Part shown: in pieces, positions 34,915 to 47,069 of the stretch | How the letters are laid out: the number at the start of each line of letters is the position of its first letter | How positions within the stretch are numbered: position 1 is the stretch's first letter | Origin: Amphirosellinia nigrospora | Taxonomy: Eukaryota; Ascomycota; Sordariomycetes; Xylariales; Xylariaceae | Assembly (NCBI GenBank): GCA_004123355.1 | Contig: SCHM01000002.1 | Location: forward strand, 3,100,001-3,164,000 | DNA length: 64,000 nucleotides | Direction of reading: 5' to 3' | The notes under the pieces: model-generated | What the model saw: only the letters and a program-made list of their open reading frames with translations | Database searches by the model: none | Told to the model about the DNA's origin: nothing | Position numbers and translations under genes: made by a program

Positions 34915-37312
34915 GCCCCAGTATCCTCCTCGGCCGTAGTCGAGGGACCGTTGCCACGCTGCAGGTGTTGGATTGGCGCCAGGGTCTAGTACGCGTTCAC
35001 GTTAGCGAAGCTGGAAGGGCTGGAAGGGTTGGGTTGGGTCGAATCGCACGCGCCGCGACGGCCATCCACGTACTAGGACGGTGTAAGACGGGTGCTCGTG
35101 GCTACGAGTGTCTACCGAGACGGGTCCGATCGTGATTAGATGAGTATAATGCCGTATGGGCGCCTATTCGATGATGATGTTGGTTGAGATAGCTATTCGG
35201 CGGAAGAGCAGGAGATCACGTGACTCGTCCGATATTTTCGTAAGGACTGTGACCGACTATGAGTGGTTTGATAAACTCGACGGAATCCGCCCAAGAGATA
35301 GCAGCTGTGGAGTGGGAGAGCGAGTTCTTGGGGTATAACCTGAAAGGTGATCCGTGCAGTCCGACTGACTAGGTAAGGTTCTTCGCTGTAGCTTAGCGCT
35401 TATCGTGCACGGCCTATCTTATCATCGTTATCGTGTACCTAACCTCAGGGTAGATGCCAGATTATTCCACGTGCCCCCATACCATAGTCTCTGCACATTA
35501 GGTATCAAGTTAGGTAGGAGGTATATACCTAGCCTAAGCATTTAGGTAACTTCTGACACGATTTCTAGCCGTGGCGGGCCTTTCCCATGCATTGTCCTTG
35601 ACTGTATTTTAGGGACTGAATCTACGCCTGTTGCGTTCTGGTATGTTGATAGTTATGAACATGCACGCGTACCTAACATTACACGTGCCATAGATTGGTA
35701 TAACTTAACAACGAACAACCGAAAGTGACAAAGAAAGTGATGAGGGCACGCGCCCTTCTATAAGTCATACCTGAACTACAGGCAATTGATGTCATGAGAG
35801 TTGATCATACCGCTATTATAAGTAGTGCTTACCTGAGTACTGGCTTGGGTCGCCTAGAGCGAACTCATGGTTGCTCATGTCTCATTCAGCTATTTAGTAC
35901 CTACCTTTAGGTAAGTCTGTTCACGGTTTCGTAACATGTCCCGGTCAAGCGCAGCATGTGTAATCCATGATGTTACCTACCTTATATATGTGGGTAGGTA
36001 ATGTCTACCTATGGAACAAGATATCGCCAACCTGGAACGCAGCTATAAGAAATACCCGGAATTCGGCTTTCGATAATCATTTTAGCGCCCGTTCCTTAGC
36101 ATTCTGAGAAGAAATGAGCGGGTCTATTAGTGCATGTTTGTTCTGCTGCTGAGATTGGGATGGGTCGGTCTATTGGTAAGTAGCTATAGTATTACACTAT
36201 AAAGCAAGTAGTTAGGTGCTCGTCCGTGCACTTCATTTTTGGCTACACTGGATATCATAGCAAGACAAAGGGGGTTGTTGGCATTGTCGGGGGGCCAGGT
36301 AGGGAACGAACAACCAAGTGCACCAAGCCATCAATAGGAACAAAACCAATTGCTTTTTCCTATCACATGCCGTGCAACATACCCATTTATAGATATAGAA
36401 CATCAAGGTTGTGTTTTCTACTTTGGGATTTATGATTAGGCATTGCCACATGGGATTTGGACAATACGGGAGGCCCGTACGGGGAGCGAAAACATGGGGG
36501 AAGTGCACATGTGGTTAGGTCGTCGATTATTATGAACCTCAGTTGCGTAGCGTCAAGGCTGACGGGAAACGCATGACCTTTATAGCTTCTTGCTTCTCAG
36601 GTGGTTTATGCCCCTGTTTTATGTAAAATGGTAAAGGGCTCCAGCTGACAACCTCAGTCCACTGACCAACTCCAAGAGATCAAACTGGACCGCCTACCAG
36701 GCAGAGGCAGATTTCAGGGTGCATATTAATGTGTCTCAACTTCTTGTGGAGATGTACATTAGCATGCAATGCAATGCAATGCCATGATGCCTTCCAACTT
36801 GGAAGTTCAAATTGCTTCGGGCTTATTTATCCAGGAGTTACCAAACCTCCACGGTACTTGCACTAAAGATATTCAATGTTTTGTATGCCAATTACTTCGG
36901 TAACGCTAACCCAATAGCCACAATCATTGCCCGATGCGGAAGTGCCCTGTCCACGGCAGCGGCTGACCCCCCTTTTCCTTTTTTCTAGGTCATCAAACCA
37001 TCTGCACCTGCGCCCACCTTTCTGTACTACAGCTGCCGCTAAACTCGATACATGTAGTAGGACTATACCTTACGCTCGAGGACCCTCTCCGCCTCCAATT
37101 GCCCAGAAGTTAATAACCACCACCGCCAGTTCCATTGCTACCTGTCACCGTTACTATCGATACAATCCAGATTGCGACACCTATTGTTCATTCATTGCAC
37201 TATCGTCCTTTTGATCCTGTCAGTTCAAAGCTAGAAACTACCATAACATCTCTTTGACGATCTCTATCTTCATCCGCTACCGCCCCCCCTGAGACCTAAG
37301 TTAACAAACAAT
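34915..37312. promoter_or_regulatory. Gene-free 2.4 kb divergent region with palindromic motifs
   Basis: Several copies of the recurrent ACCTA/TAGGT motif cluster at 35440-36010, including GTTAGGTAGGAGGTATATACCTAGCC, CCTACCTTTAGGTAAG and ACCTACC...GGGTAGGT, an inverted pair around TTATATATGT. A (GCAAT)n run lies at about 36764-36781. The last 350 bases are pyrimidine-rich, consistent with the leader of the gene starting at 37313. Open frames of 60-95 codons have no support. Confidence 0.4.
36764..36781 (+). repeat. (GCAAT)n short tandem repeat
   Basis: Three to four GCAAT units lie in the spacer upstream of the gene at 37313. No function is implied. Confidence 0.75.
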
Positions 37313-38070
37313 ATGGACCGAACCGACGAGGAACTCGAGCGTGACTGGGTGCCCAGTGGCCGCCGACCTCAATCGTATGTATTCTCAGCCGGTGAACACT
37401 CAATATCGCTTCTGCCACTTTCAAGCCCTCAGACTTTCGTCGCTACGAGACATAAAGACTGACTAACAGCTGTGTCACGGTAGCACAATCGCACGTTCAT
37501 TCAGTGCCGAATTGATGGACATCTTCCGAATCGAGAATAGCGTTGCCGACTTAGACGAACAAGTAAATAAACGGTACATACAAATCACCATCCCCAAGGG
37601 GCCATGCTGGATACGCGGTCTTTAGTGGTCTCTGGGCCCAAGGGCACCAGGCAAGGCTAACCTTAGTCTCTCTCTCGGTAGGAAACATCAAGTTACGACC
37701 GGGCAAACCGAACTCCAGGCTTTAGAGGCACGGCTCAAGGAAATGGAGGCGAGGCTACAGATGTCCAAGACGGGCCCATTGGGGGCAGCCCACGAGCCCA
37801 GCGACAACCCATAGCCAACGCATCCGACTCGGCCCTTTGTCCACCGAGAAAGAACTCCCTCAGAGACCACTACAAACCGCATCCAGGCCGGGCACTGCAA
37901 AGCAAGCCCAACAAACACCGATGCGCGCAGGTGCGATGCCGCCCACCCCCACAGCCAGCGAAGGTGAATCCGACCTCGTCAATAGCTCCTCTCACGACCG
38001 TGACCCCGAGACCGCCAGTATTGCTGACTATGTGATTGTTTCAAAAGACGGCGAAGACCGCGACAGTTAA
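37313..38070 (+). CDS. Small conserved fungal coiled-coil protein
   Basis: The first exon encodes MDRTDEELERDWVPSGRRPQS. After intron 1 (37375-37483, GACTAAC branch) comes TIARSFSAELMDIFRIENSVA and DLDEQVNKR. After intron 2 (37574-37681) comes KHQVTTGQTELQALEARLKEMEARL, a heptad-like coiled coil. A Pro/Ser/Thr-rich tail follows, ending IADYVIVSKDGEDRDS. A break near 37810 equal to two missing bases separates the coil from the tail. The exons of 62, 90 and 389 nt then close at about 180 residues. I do not recognise a named family. The compact N-terminal block and the precise splice phases argue that it is real. Confidence 0.68.
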
Positions 38071-39438
38071 ATTCCGAGGGAAGAATCTCGGGTCCGGCGC
38101 CCAGCATATAACTCGTTCGCCTAAGTCGCCGGCATAGGAAGGAGGTTAGGCTCTCTTGCGGCTAAGGGGCTTAATTCGATTTGTCCCAGGATCCTGAATT
38201 CGGTTTCCAAGAAGCGCCTTACACGACAAAATGGACTATGGCCAACGGTTTCAGGATAGTCGACCTTGCTCCTTCAACGGCCTTGTTTGGATACACATAG
38301 AAATGATACAAGTGCCTGAGCCTCAATACCCGCAAACCGCCTATTCGAGTCCAGGGGACAAGGCCTGAACTTCGACACATCCCTGTTTTTAGACGGCGTG
38401 ACAAGTCATGATCTTTTTGGAGCCTGTCGGTTCGGCGTTAATTGGTGCCACTCCTATTCCTTTTCCTGACGGCACGTTTTTTACCCCCCAGTTATGATAT
38501 CCCTAGTTTTACAATCAGCGGCTGTGGCATAACAATCCACACGACGGCGGGCAGCAGCTTAATGAATTAGCAAACACATTGTGATATCAACATTAGCAAC
38601 AGCAACAGCGGCCATCGTCGTCATTCTGTCACCGATAGTTGACAACATTTCTCTCGCTTAGATGAGAGGGGGCCTGGTAGTAGGAGGGTTGTGGGGTATT
38701 GGGACGATTATACGGCACATGAGAACATTGATTGCGATAACCTAGGATTACCCCAGTTTTGTACATCATAACTAGCACTTACATTAAACTTGAACACATC
38801 CATGTCATAGGTATTTACATACTGAAGTCTCATTACTGAAGCTCGTCATATGGACCGTTGTGCCACCCATGTCTCAGATAATTTTCGACGCTCGTATTCG
38901 AGTTGCAAATAATCTACAGTAGGTAATGTTCCGGGGGCAAAAAGGGGTAGCAAATTTAATGCTATGCAAGAGATGCGATTACCATTCGGGGGTGTTGATC
39001 ATGCACTAATATGCACAATGATTGGCAGGCACAATCTTACCGAATTATATCTTTCCCCCAGCCCCCACACCCCATACTTATTCCAACCATTCGGTGTTGT
39101 GAGAATTATATTGGAACGCTCTACCAATTCATCGCCGGTAGTGATCGGGAATGTCTCAGCATTCTTACCTGCTAGTTAGTTCGTCTCGTCCCACGCATGT
39201 AAAATGCAGAATGCAAGACGCACATATACATATTATACGACGGTTCGTATAAATAATTGCTGCCTTGATTCACCCAAGATCATTACAGCGGAAATTAGTC
39301 CCAGCACTCATTTTCATTTTCAGTTTAGGGTGACAACTCTCCATCTCATCTACACTACTCTTTAACGAACGCCGATGAAATGTATTCATCAAGGCTACAC
39401 GATGAATTGATAGCAAGCTCCTTCTGTCCAGACATCTA
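38071..39438. other. Convergent intergenic region
   Basis: About 1.4 kb lie between convergent genes. The sequence is moderately AT-rich with scattered short frames, and no domain, RNA gene or repeat family is recognisable. The segment just before 39439 is probably 3' UTR of the protease. Confidence 0.35.
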
Positions 39439-41105
39439 CTACTGACAAACTTCCCACACAGGAGAACCATCACATATCTCTTTCTCTAGGCACGAATAGT
39501 GCAAGTGGTACATCAGATGAAAATAGTAGTTGAGGTTTCTCTTGCCAATGTTCGCGTATTGTCTCATATCTCTCTTGTCGTTACCGACATTCAAGGGTTT
39601 AGAGGCAGCGCCCAAACGCTTCCCCTTGATGTCAAAAACGAAGAAACCACTCTTGAGGAAGATATCGCCGAAAATGCCTTCGACGCCGGTGAAGGCAGAG
39701 ATGGACTGAAGGCCAGCAAAACAGAGTTCATCCGTGGAATGGGCATAGATGAGGTATTCGCCAGGGACGGCGCCCTTGACAATGTTCCCCGCATCGTCAG
39801 ATAGCTCCCACAAGAAGTCTGGAAGTTTAGCATCACAGGGTACTACGTAACCGAACTCCTTCTCCGAGAAATTGGCACCAGGTACCTTGGCAAAGTACGT
39901 ATCCACAGAGGCGTCTGGTGCGAAGAGTAGAGTCGTACCAGTATCCACAATGACAGTCTTCGGGGTAAGAAACGAATAAGTGACGTTTTCGCCACTGATC
40001 CCAAATGCTGTGTTCTTGACGCCCCAGAAACCGTCCGAGGTATCAATGTCTGTATACACAATGTCTGAGTCGAACAGGCTATGTTCAATATAGCCGAAGT
40101 TGAAGGAGCCTTCGCTACTGTTATGTCGAAAATCAACGGTGAAGATAGGCTTATCAAGCACCTCTGGGAGGAATTCGAGGAGGGACTTCTGGGGCGGTAT
40201 GGTCTGCTTGAGGTCAGGCCAAGCCAAACCAACAAGTCCTGACATGTAGCTGGTCGAAGTAAACATTTCGGACACAGATTTCGCCGACTCAATCGTCATG
40301 TTCGGGATGCTAAGGTTGCCGAGCGATAAGGTATCTTTGTAACATGTACCTGACGAGGTCGACCAGTCCCCATATATGATTGACCAGCTACAGCCTGGGA
40401 TCAAAGCCGAAGTAGAGGACTTGTTGGGATTCCAAAGAGTCTGACCATCGACCTCGCTAACTTCCGTCTCGGTCGAGAAGAACCAGCTGTGATTTGCATT
40501 AGTCATCGAGCAACAAGTAACGGTCTCACACGTGGTAGGGACATGGGATGTGTGTAGTATCAGGTGAACCATTAGTTTTTTTTTTTTTTTTTTCAAACTT
40601 TTGGGCACTTCTCGCACGATTCCCCTTGCGCCATGTCAAAGAGCTTTGCTTACCTGTCAGTCGAACCAGTGTCTAGGTCTACAAATAACTTCTGGGGCGG
40701 AGTTCCGACGCTGATGGGTGCGAGCCACAGGAGGTCTCCATCCTTTGACTGTGCCGAAACACTACCAGTACCGCCTTCAATCCAGTCAGTATAACTACAA
40801 CCAGAAAACAAAGAATCATTAGGGGAAAATGCCGAGTTACCATCCTTGTGAGTAGCCAAGAGAGATGTCTTGGCATGATGCTCGTCAACAACCTTCTGCA
40901 AGCCATGGGGAATCTCAAGGTTGAACTTCTTCAGGGTTCTGAGGATCTCAGAGGGGCCATGGCGGGGTCTATCAGCATCGTGAACCAGAGGGACAGAGAA
41001 TGTGTTGCCTGCGTCGGCGCTATGTGCCACGGGGGAGGCAATAACGGAGACGAGGAAGCTGATGAGACAAGCCACAAGGGCTAAAGGGCCTAAGGTTCTC
41101 GTCAT
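39439..41105 (-). CDS. Secreted pepsin-like aspartic protease (family A1)
   Basis: The start at 41105 gives a signal peptide (LALVACLISFLVSVIAS) and a propeptide with basic sites. The mature bilobal enzyme follows. The first catalytic motif is VDLDTGSTDSWFF, formed exactly across the intron (40487-40653), so it is complete only in spliced mRNA. The second is VIVDTGTTLLFAP. The flap region reads WSIIYGDWSTSSGTCYKDT, with the flap Tyr present. FGDIFLKSGFFVFD near the end is the family's conserved C-terminal strand. Several N-glycosylation sequons are present (NLS, NMT, NSS, NVT, NFS). The exons of 452 and 1048 nt sum to 500 codons, unbroken. No clear GPI signal is seen, so secretion or vacuolar targeting is likely. 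Acid hydrolysis of extracellular protein is the expected role. Confidence 0.92.
40576..40593 (+). repeat. Poly(T) tract, 18 bases, inside the protease intron
   Basis: On the transcript strand this is an A tract inside the single intron, upstream of its branch point (GACTAAT). It is an unusual insertion for a short fungal intron. Confidence 0.9.
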
Positions 41106-42419
41106 GTTTGTTGAGGTACCGGCTTCAAGGCAGGTGATATGGAAAGAATGGGGGGAGAAGTGAGAAGATCGACCTCTGCTAACAGAGAAGAATAAGTCGA
41201 GTTGCCAGAGCCGAATGCAAACGAAATGAGGCGTGTGCACGAGTGGAACGTCTTGAATAGGACACAAGTGCCGGTGATGGTAACAGGTTTTGCAACGAAA
41301 GTCTAGAGAGCTTTCTCTTGATGGCTCGAAGGTTAGATCGAGAGAATGCAGAAACTCAGAGACGACGATTACACGTCTTATAATCAGTTTACAGGGCAGG
41401 ACCACAGGAAGATTGCCAGGAAACGGAGAAAAGATGCCAAGTCGGGCACTGACATGAAAAGTGGATGGTCACGTAGTAAGGTAGTAGGTGTATGTTGATG
41501 GTGACGGTCGGTGGTAGTTGTGGCCGTAACACAGCATGATGCTGGGTTACTGTAATTGGATATCTTTTATTCCGTTGTACTTAGCAAAGTGTGATTTCTT
41601 GTACCTATGCACGTTGTTATACAAGCAGGTACCTACCCATCTCCTAGCTGGTGCCTTCCTCCCGAACTAACTCTAGGTATAGGTGTAAGATATAATAGGA
41701 AGAACAAACAGCACGTAGCTTCCCGTAAAAGGTCGGTCTCGTGCAGCTGCTACAGTATACCGGCCCGTATACTCTGAGCTGGAGTTCTGTAAGTACTTAC
41801 TCTCGCGTCATGGATTGAAAACACCACTTATACCCGATTTGTATACTGTTGTGGAATGTAATGAGATAACAACCACTCCAAACCGTGTCCCTACGGACCG
41901 TCCGAGTCGCACCAAAGGTGTACAATGTTAAGTGTAGGCGAGTCTTATGACGCATATGGCCCATTCGAGCCAGGTTGGGCAGACAAGATTGTGGGTTTCG
42001 GGGATTACCAAGTACTTTATTCGCCAAACGCTCAAATAAGAACTCATAGGGAGTGCCAGGGACATCTGGAGGTATGGACAGTTGCTCGGTTAGTTACGTG
42101 CCATATGGCAGGTACTGGACATGTAGTCATGGCCTGCGATTTCATGTAACCTGGAACAAATTACCGGCCCCTTGCGTTTGGTAGCATGTGACGAACCGGC
42201 ACAAACAAAGAAAAAAACTGTCACCACGAGACCCCCTAATCTAATGGGCATATACTTCTATCTCCGGCCACACCGGCGTTCCACTAGATCGGCATATTTT
42301 GTTGCATTCAGATGTAGAACGGTTCACAAAGGGCATACCTGTAACAGTGGTGATAAAGGGTAGTTGTATGTATGTATTCATTCATCGAAAATGGTCTATG
42401 CTATATGTGATATGCTGTA
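41106..42419. other. Intergenic region between two tandem minus-strand genes
   Basis: This holds the protease promoter and the LHS1 3' flank. A GTACCTACCCA copy of the recurrent motif lies near 41630. Open frames of 60-76 codons around 41800-42360 overlap on both strands and show no family match. No gene is supported. Confidence 0.35.
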
Positions 42420-45392
42420 TTACAATTCGTCGTGCTTCGTCTTCGCTTCATCCTTGCTCTTCTGCTCTTGTGACATCTTCTTGATCATCTCCTCAATCTC
42501 CTCTGCCGAAGGCATCTCCCCGTTCTCTCCGAACTTGAGGTCTATCGTGGGCGCCGAACCCTCCTTGCTTGTCTTGGTACCACTCTTAGTCTTGGTCTTG
42601 GTCTTGCTCGACTTTTTCGAACTGCTGCTCTTCTTGAACTTGGACTCAAATTTCCTCACGCTCCTCATGGCCATGTCTACGCCCGCCTGCTCTAGCTTCT
42701 TCGTCTTTTCCGTGATTTCTTTGACAAGGAGGATAGGATTGGCCGTCTCAGGGAGCTTCTCTTGTGCTGCCATCTTCTCTTCTAACCAACCGACGATAGA
42801 GTCGTATAGCTCCGTTAACTCCTTGATATCCTCTAGAGAGTACAGAGGTGGAGGAGGACCTTGGTCTTCCACCGCCGTTGTGGTCGACGATGTAGTCGCC
42901 GATTCATCTTCCAAGCCATCAAAGTCGCCAGCATCTTGTGACGGGCCTCCGTAACGCTAGGTGCAGCCTCGGTCGCCGAGGCCATGCTAGCGCTTGCGGA
43001 GGAAGCAAACGCCTCTGCTTCCAAAATCTGCTCCTTAATTGTGTTGATCCAGGTATTGGTTTGATTCAAAGAGTCTTTCAAACCTTTGATCAGCTCAGGC
43101 CGCTTAGAAGACTCCTCAATCCTCTTTTCTATAGGTGATGCGAGGTCTTTGAGCTCCTTGAGCCTCGATTTTAGCTCCTTGTGGGAGGCGTCTGCTCCCT
43201 CGCCATACACCCAGTCACTAGCATCACTAGCTTTGCTTTCCAAGGCCGCTCGCTCCTCTGAGGTGGATGCCGCCACGAAGACATCTGAATCTAGCAGATC
43301 TCTGACTTTGTATGTGAAGCCCTCTAATTGGTTGAGAGTTTCTTCTCTCAGACGACGGGCCTTGTCAGAGGCTTCAAAGGCTTTTAGGCGGTCTTTTGCC
43401 TTCGTAAGCTCGGCTTTGGACAATCCAGGGGTGCCCACTTTCTCCGTAGAGCAATCGACAGGAATGACAACAAGGCGCTTCTTGGGGGGCTCGACGCTTT
43501 CTGCTGAGTCGCTAGATGAAGGAGTAGCGGAAGAGCCTGTGGATGATGTGGTAGAAGTAGACGTAGTCGCGCTATCATTGCTCTCCTCCCCATCTGCTAA
43601 CGGCTTCTGATCCTTGTTCTTTCCAAACCCAAACAAGTTCTTCACGCCATCCATGATACCTTCTTTCTCAACTTCCTCGGTTTCACATTCAGCGAAGGTC
43701 TTCAAAACCTGTACCTCGCCATTTTCAGCACCTAAGCGAAACTGAGCCTTGAATTGAATATCTCCTTCGGCGCAGCCATATTTCTCGACAAGCGATGCTA
43801 CCGTGGCAGTCAAATTATTTGTCTTTAGTTCCTTGGTTTCCTTCTCTACGAGTCCTTCAGACGATGGGATCTGCTGGAAGAAGCGGATAAAGTCCTCACG
43901 GTTCGTGAATGTGACTTCTTTGGGCGCGGCAGTGAGCAAAGACCGGTCGGTCCATAGACGCTGTTGTTGAGGCTTATCACTGGGGCTAGTCCACTTCATT
44001 CCGCGGCATAGCCAGCTCTTTCGGATACTCTGATCTCCTTAACGCGGAAGCTTGGGCTGAGCTCTGCTGCCCTGAAACCGGCACCGAAAACAGCGGCTTC
44101 ATCCGAGTTAACATTGCTCCGAAGCTTGTCACCACTTGCAAGTTTCTCGAGCTGTTTCTGAACGAAAGGGGTCCGAGAAGCTCCACCGTGGAGGATTATT
44201 GAGTCTAGTTGTGTAATGTCGAGCTCGGCAATGTCCAGAGCCTTTTGCACAGCGATACTAACTCTTTCTGCGTGAGATTCGGCCATTTTCTCGAAATCTG
44301 CCCGAGATACCTTGTATCGGAAATCGACATCTTCGTAGAGTGCTTCAAAGCTACCACCAGTATCGACGTTGGCGCTCAATATATGGCGTAGTCTTTCAGC
44401 CTCTTTTAACAGTTTCGCCATGGCGCGTCCGTGGCCTCGGACACCTTCCGCAGTGACGGAAGCCCTCTTCGCAGCCGGGGTCTCTACAAACTTAGAGATC
44501 ATATCGTCGACAATCAAGTAGTTGAAAGCATCGCCTCCCAGGGTTCGGTCCCAGCCGTTACCCAAGACTTGGACCTCTTGAATGGTCTTATTGAACTTGC
44601 CAACATCTTGACTGTGCGGCCTTGGAATTTCATGATAGTCGCCTTGGTAGAGCCAGCACCCATATCGAAGACCATGTGATATTCTGGCTTGCCTCCTTCA
44701 TTGATAGTTGGAAAGGTTCGGCTTGTAGCATAATTCAAGCCAACAGCCAACCCATCACTGATCAGAGACAAAACCTTCAGACCGACTAGTTCACAAGCCA
44801 ACTCCACAGCACGCTTCTCATCGGTTGTGTAGAAAGGCGGCACAGTGACGACGACTGAACGAACGCTGAAGTCGGAACCGGCTAGGGCTTCGGCGTTGCG
44901 CTGAACACTCTGAAGCTCCATAGCTAGCAGTTCTTCTACCATCCAAGCCTCCTCTTCCGCCGTGGCCTTGCTCTTGAATGCGATAGTGCCCCGGTTTTTG
45001 GTAGCCTCTAATTGGAGAGTCGGGTGTCTTGCAGCATACTCCTGAACTATGGAATCATCGAGCGGAAGACCCAAAAGGGTCTTTAGGTTGGGATATACGT
45101 CGCCAGGGAATCGTGCGGCAAGAGCGACAGCATCTGAGCCATACGCCCGCTCGGGATATGAGCCGCTTTGGAGGGCATGTTGGGAGGGTTTGAAGGCAAC
45201 AGCGGCTGTCTCTTTTCTTCGTGAATCCTTGGTCAGGACAATTTCGAGAGGAATGCCAGGCTTCACAAGTGAAGCCTTGATGTACTCGGTACCAAGATCG
45301 ACGCCGATGACGGTTGATACGGCGAGAACATTTGTTGAAAATAGAAATAGGACAGAGAGCAGTATGGATCTTGGAGAGAATGTCGGTGCCAT
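42420..45392 (-). CDS. LHS1: ER Hsp70-family chaperone Lhs1 (GRP170/HYOU1-like)
   Basis: Lhs1 is the lumenal Hsp170-class chaperone and nucleotide-exchange partner of Kar2/BiP in protein import and folding. The signal peptide is MAPTFSPRSILLSVLFLFSTNVLA. The ATPase domain follows with STVIGVDLGTEYIKASLVKPG, VVVTVPPFYT, DMGAGSTKATIM, LGGDAFNYLIVDDM and IILHGGASRTPFVQKQL. The substrate-binding and extended helical regions are rich in Ser/Thr and acidic loops. The chain ends KTKHDEL, a classic ER-retrieval signal. Three one-base losses (near 44570, 44000 and 42930) split it into four frames. The total is about 991 codons, right for the family. No introns are needed. Unfolded-protein-response control is expected from the family; no element was identified in the promoter. 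Confidence 0.93.
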
Positions 45393-46232
45393 GATGGGCA
45401 GAGAGTGTGGGAAGGGCGAATTCGGCGCAAGGCTCGCCTGCGCAACAACGTGGACAGGGGACCTCCCGAGTACGAGTACAGACGGCTAAACTACCTACCT
45501 AGGTGCCCGAGGTATTAGAAGGAGGGGAACTTTGTTGAATGGATATAAGTAGGTTCCAAGGTTTGAGAAGCGCCAGGCTAGCTTTGTATAAGTAGACGCA
45601 TGGAGTCTCGGGACCCTGTGAGCATAATCTGGCCTCAACTAAAAAGTGATCATAGCCCTAGTAGCGGTAGTCAAGCAGCACGCATTAGCAATTATCTCGG
45701 GCCCTTGATCTCAATTGCACACAAGAAAGAGTATGACGTGTTACTAAAAATCCCCCATTAGTATGTGAAAGGACAGCTTGTGGAATATTTAGCAAGGGTC
45801 CCGGTAAAGCCACCAATGCAGACATGATTGGTCCGCTGTAACCCTGTCGCTCCAGAACAGGCATAGCCGCCCGCCTGGATAGGTGGGATGTAACCCGCAG
45901 CCAGACCCGTTTAGCGACACCGATTCTCACATCCATCCCATTTCCAATGTAAACTACAACCTTGTTGAATGGTATTTGGGTATCAGTGGGTTAATTGAAC
46001 GAAAATAAACCAGAATGCATGAAATATTAGGTAATCTCTAGTCAAATTCAATTACTAGACTGAGACAATATAAACTTCGCTACGTACCGGTACTTCCACC
46101 GAATCTCTGACCATGCGGCTGTCAATATCCGTACCTACACCCCTCACTTGGATACCTATGTATACCTTAGTAGTATAGAAACCGCTGCTTCTCCATAGGT
46201 ATCATCAGTGGAAACCCTCCGCATGCTTCACG
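45393..46232. promoter_or_regulatory. Divergent region between LHS1 and a dehydrogenase
   Basis: About 840 bases hold both promoters. CTACCTACCTAGGTGCCCGAGG at about 45491 is a copy of the recurrent motif close to the LHS1 start. The dehydrogenase side is AT-rich. No gene is present. Confidence 0.35.
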
Positions 46233-47069
46233 ATGCCATCTGTTGATAATAGAATCTCGGGCCGATTGGCACTCATCACAGGCGCCTCGGGAGGGTATGC
46301 ATCAATTTCTCTATTGCATCGTACGAGTTTATGTCAGGGCTATACTAACTCGACATCAGTATCGGCGCAGCGGTTGCTCGCGACCTCTGGGCGGAAGGAT
46401 GTTCACTCGCATTGACAGGATTCAATAAATTCCAGGCCGTAGAAACTCTAGTGCAGGAATTGTTGCCAAAGCGTGTTCGAGAAGGCCAGAGAATCACTAT
46501 ATACCAACTGGATACGGGCGACTCTGCCGCGCTCGAGAAGCTGTTCGAAGACATTAAGAGAGCGCACCTCCATGGCCCGGATATCCTCGTGTCGAACGCG
46601 GGGTACGGAAAGCGTCGCCCCGGGATCCTGGACGTGAGCATCGAGGAGTTCGACCATACGATCAATATCAACCTACGAGCGTCATTCATCTTAACGAAGC
46701 TCAGCATCCCGCACATGGAAGCCCAACAATGGGACGCATCATATTTGTGTCCTCGATTGCTGCAATCGGAGGTGGTATCAACGCATGCCATTACGCTGCT
46801 TCGAAAGCCGGTTTGTCAGGGATGATGAAGAATTTGGCCGCGAAGCATGCGAAGTCTGGCATTACAGTAAACGACGTGGCCCCCGCGATGATAGGTAATA
46901 CCGGCATGATTCCAGACGAGAAGTTCGTCGAGGGAACCCGGGTGATGTCAAAAATATTCCAGTAGGCCGGCTAGGAACACCAGAAGAATGTGCCGGTGTG
47001 ATTACGATGATAACCAAGACCGGGTACTTGACGGGACAGTCCATCTTACTGAGCGGCGGCCTGAAATGA
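46233..47069 (+). CDS. Short-chain dehydrogenase/reductase (classical SDR)
   Basis: Classical SDRs are NAD(P)H-dependent oxidoreductases with a Rossmann fold. The cofactor motif TGASGGIGAA is assembled across the intron (46295-46359, TACTAAC branch, CAG). The structural NAG motif is LVSNAGYG. The catalytic Ser is in FVSSIAAIGG, and Tyr and Lys in HYAASKAG (YxxxK). The C-terminal end has GRLGTPEECAG and a LTGQSILLSGG close, both resembling 3-oxoacyl-ACP reductase (FabG)-type enzymes. The substrate is unknown. Two one-base losses occur (near 46730 in a G run and near 46950 in an A run). With them the length is 257 residues, normal for the family. It is isolated, and nothing next to it suggests a biosynthetic cluster. 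Confidence 0.85.
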
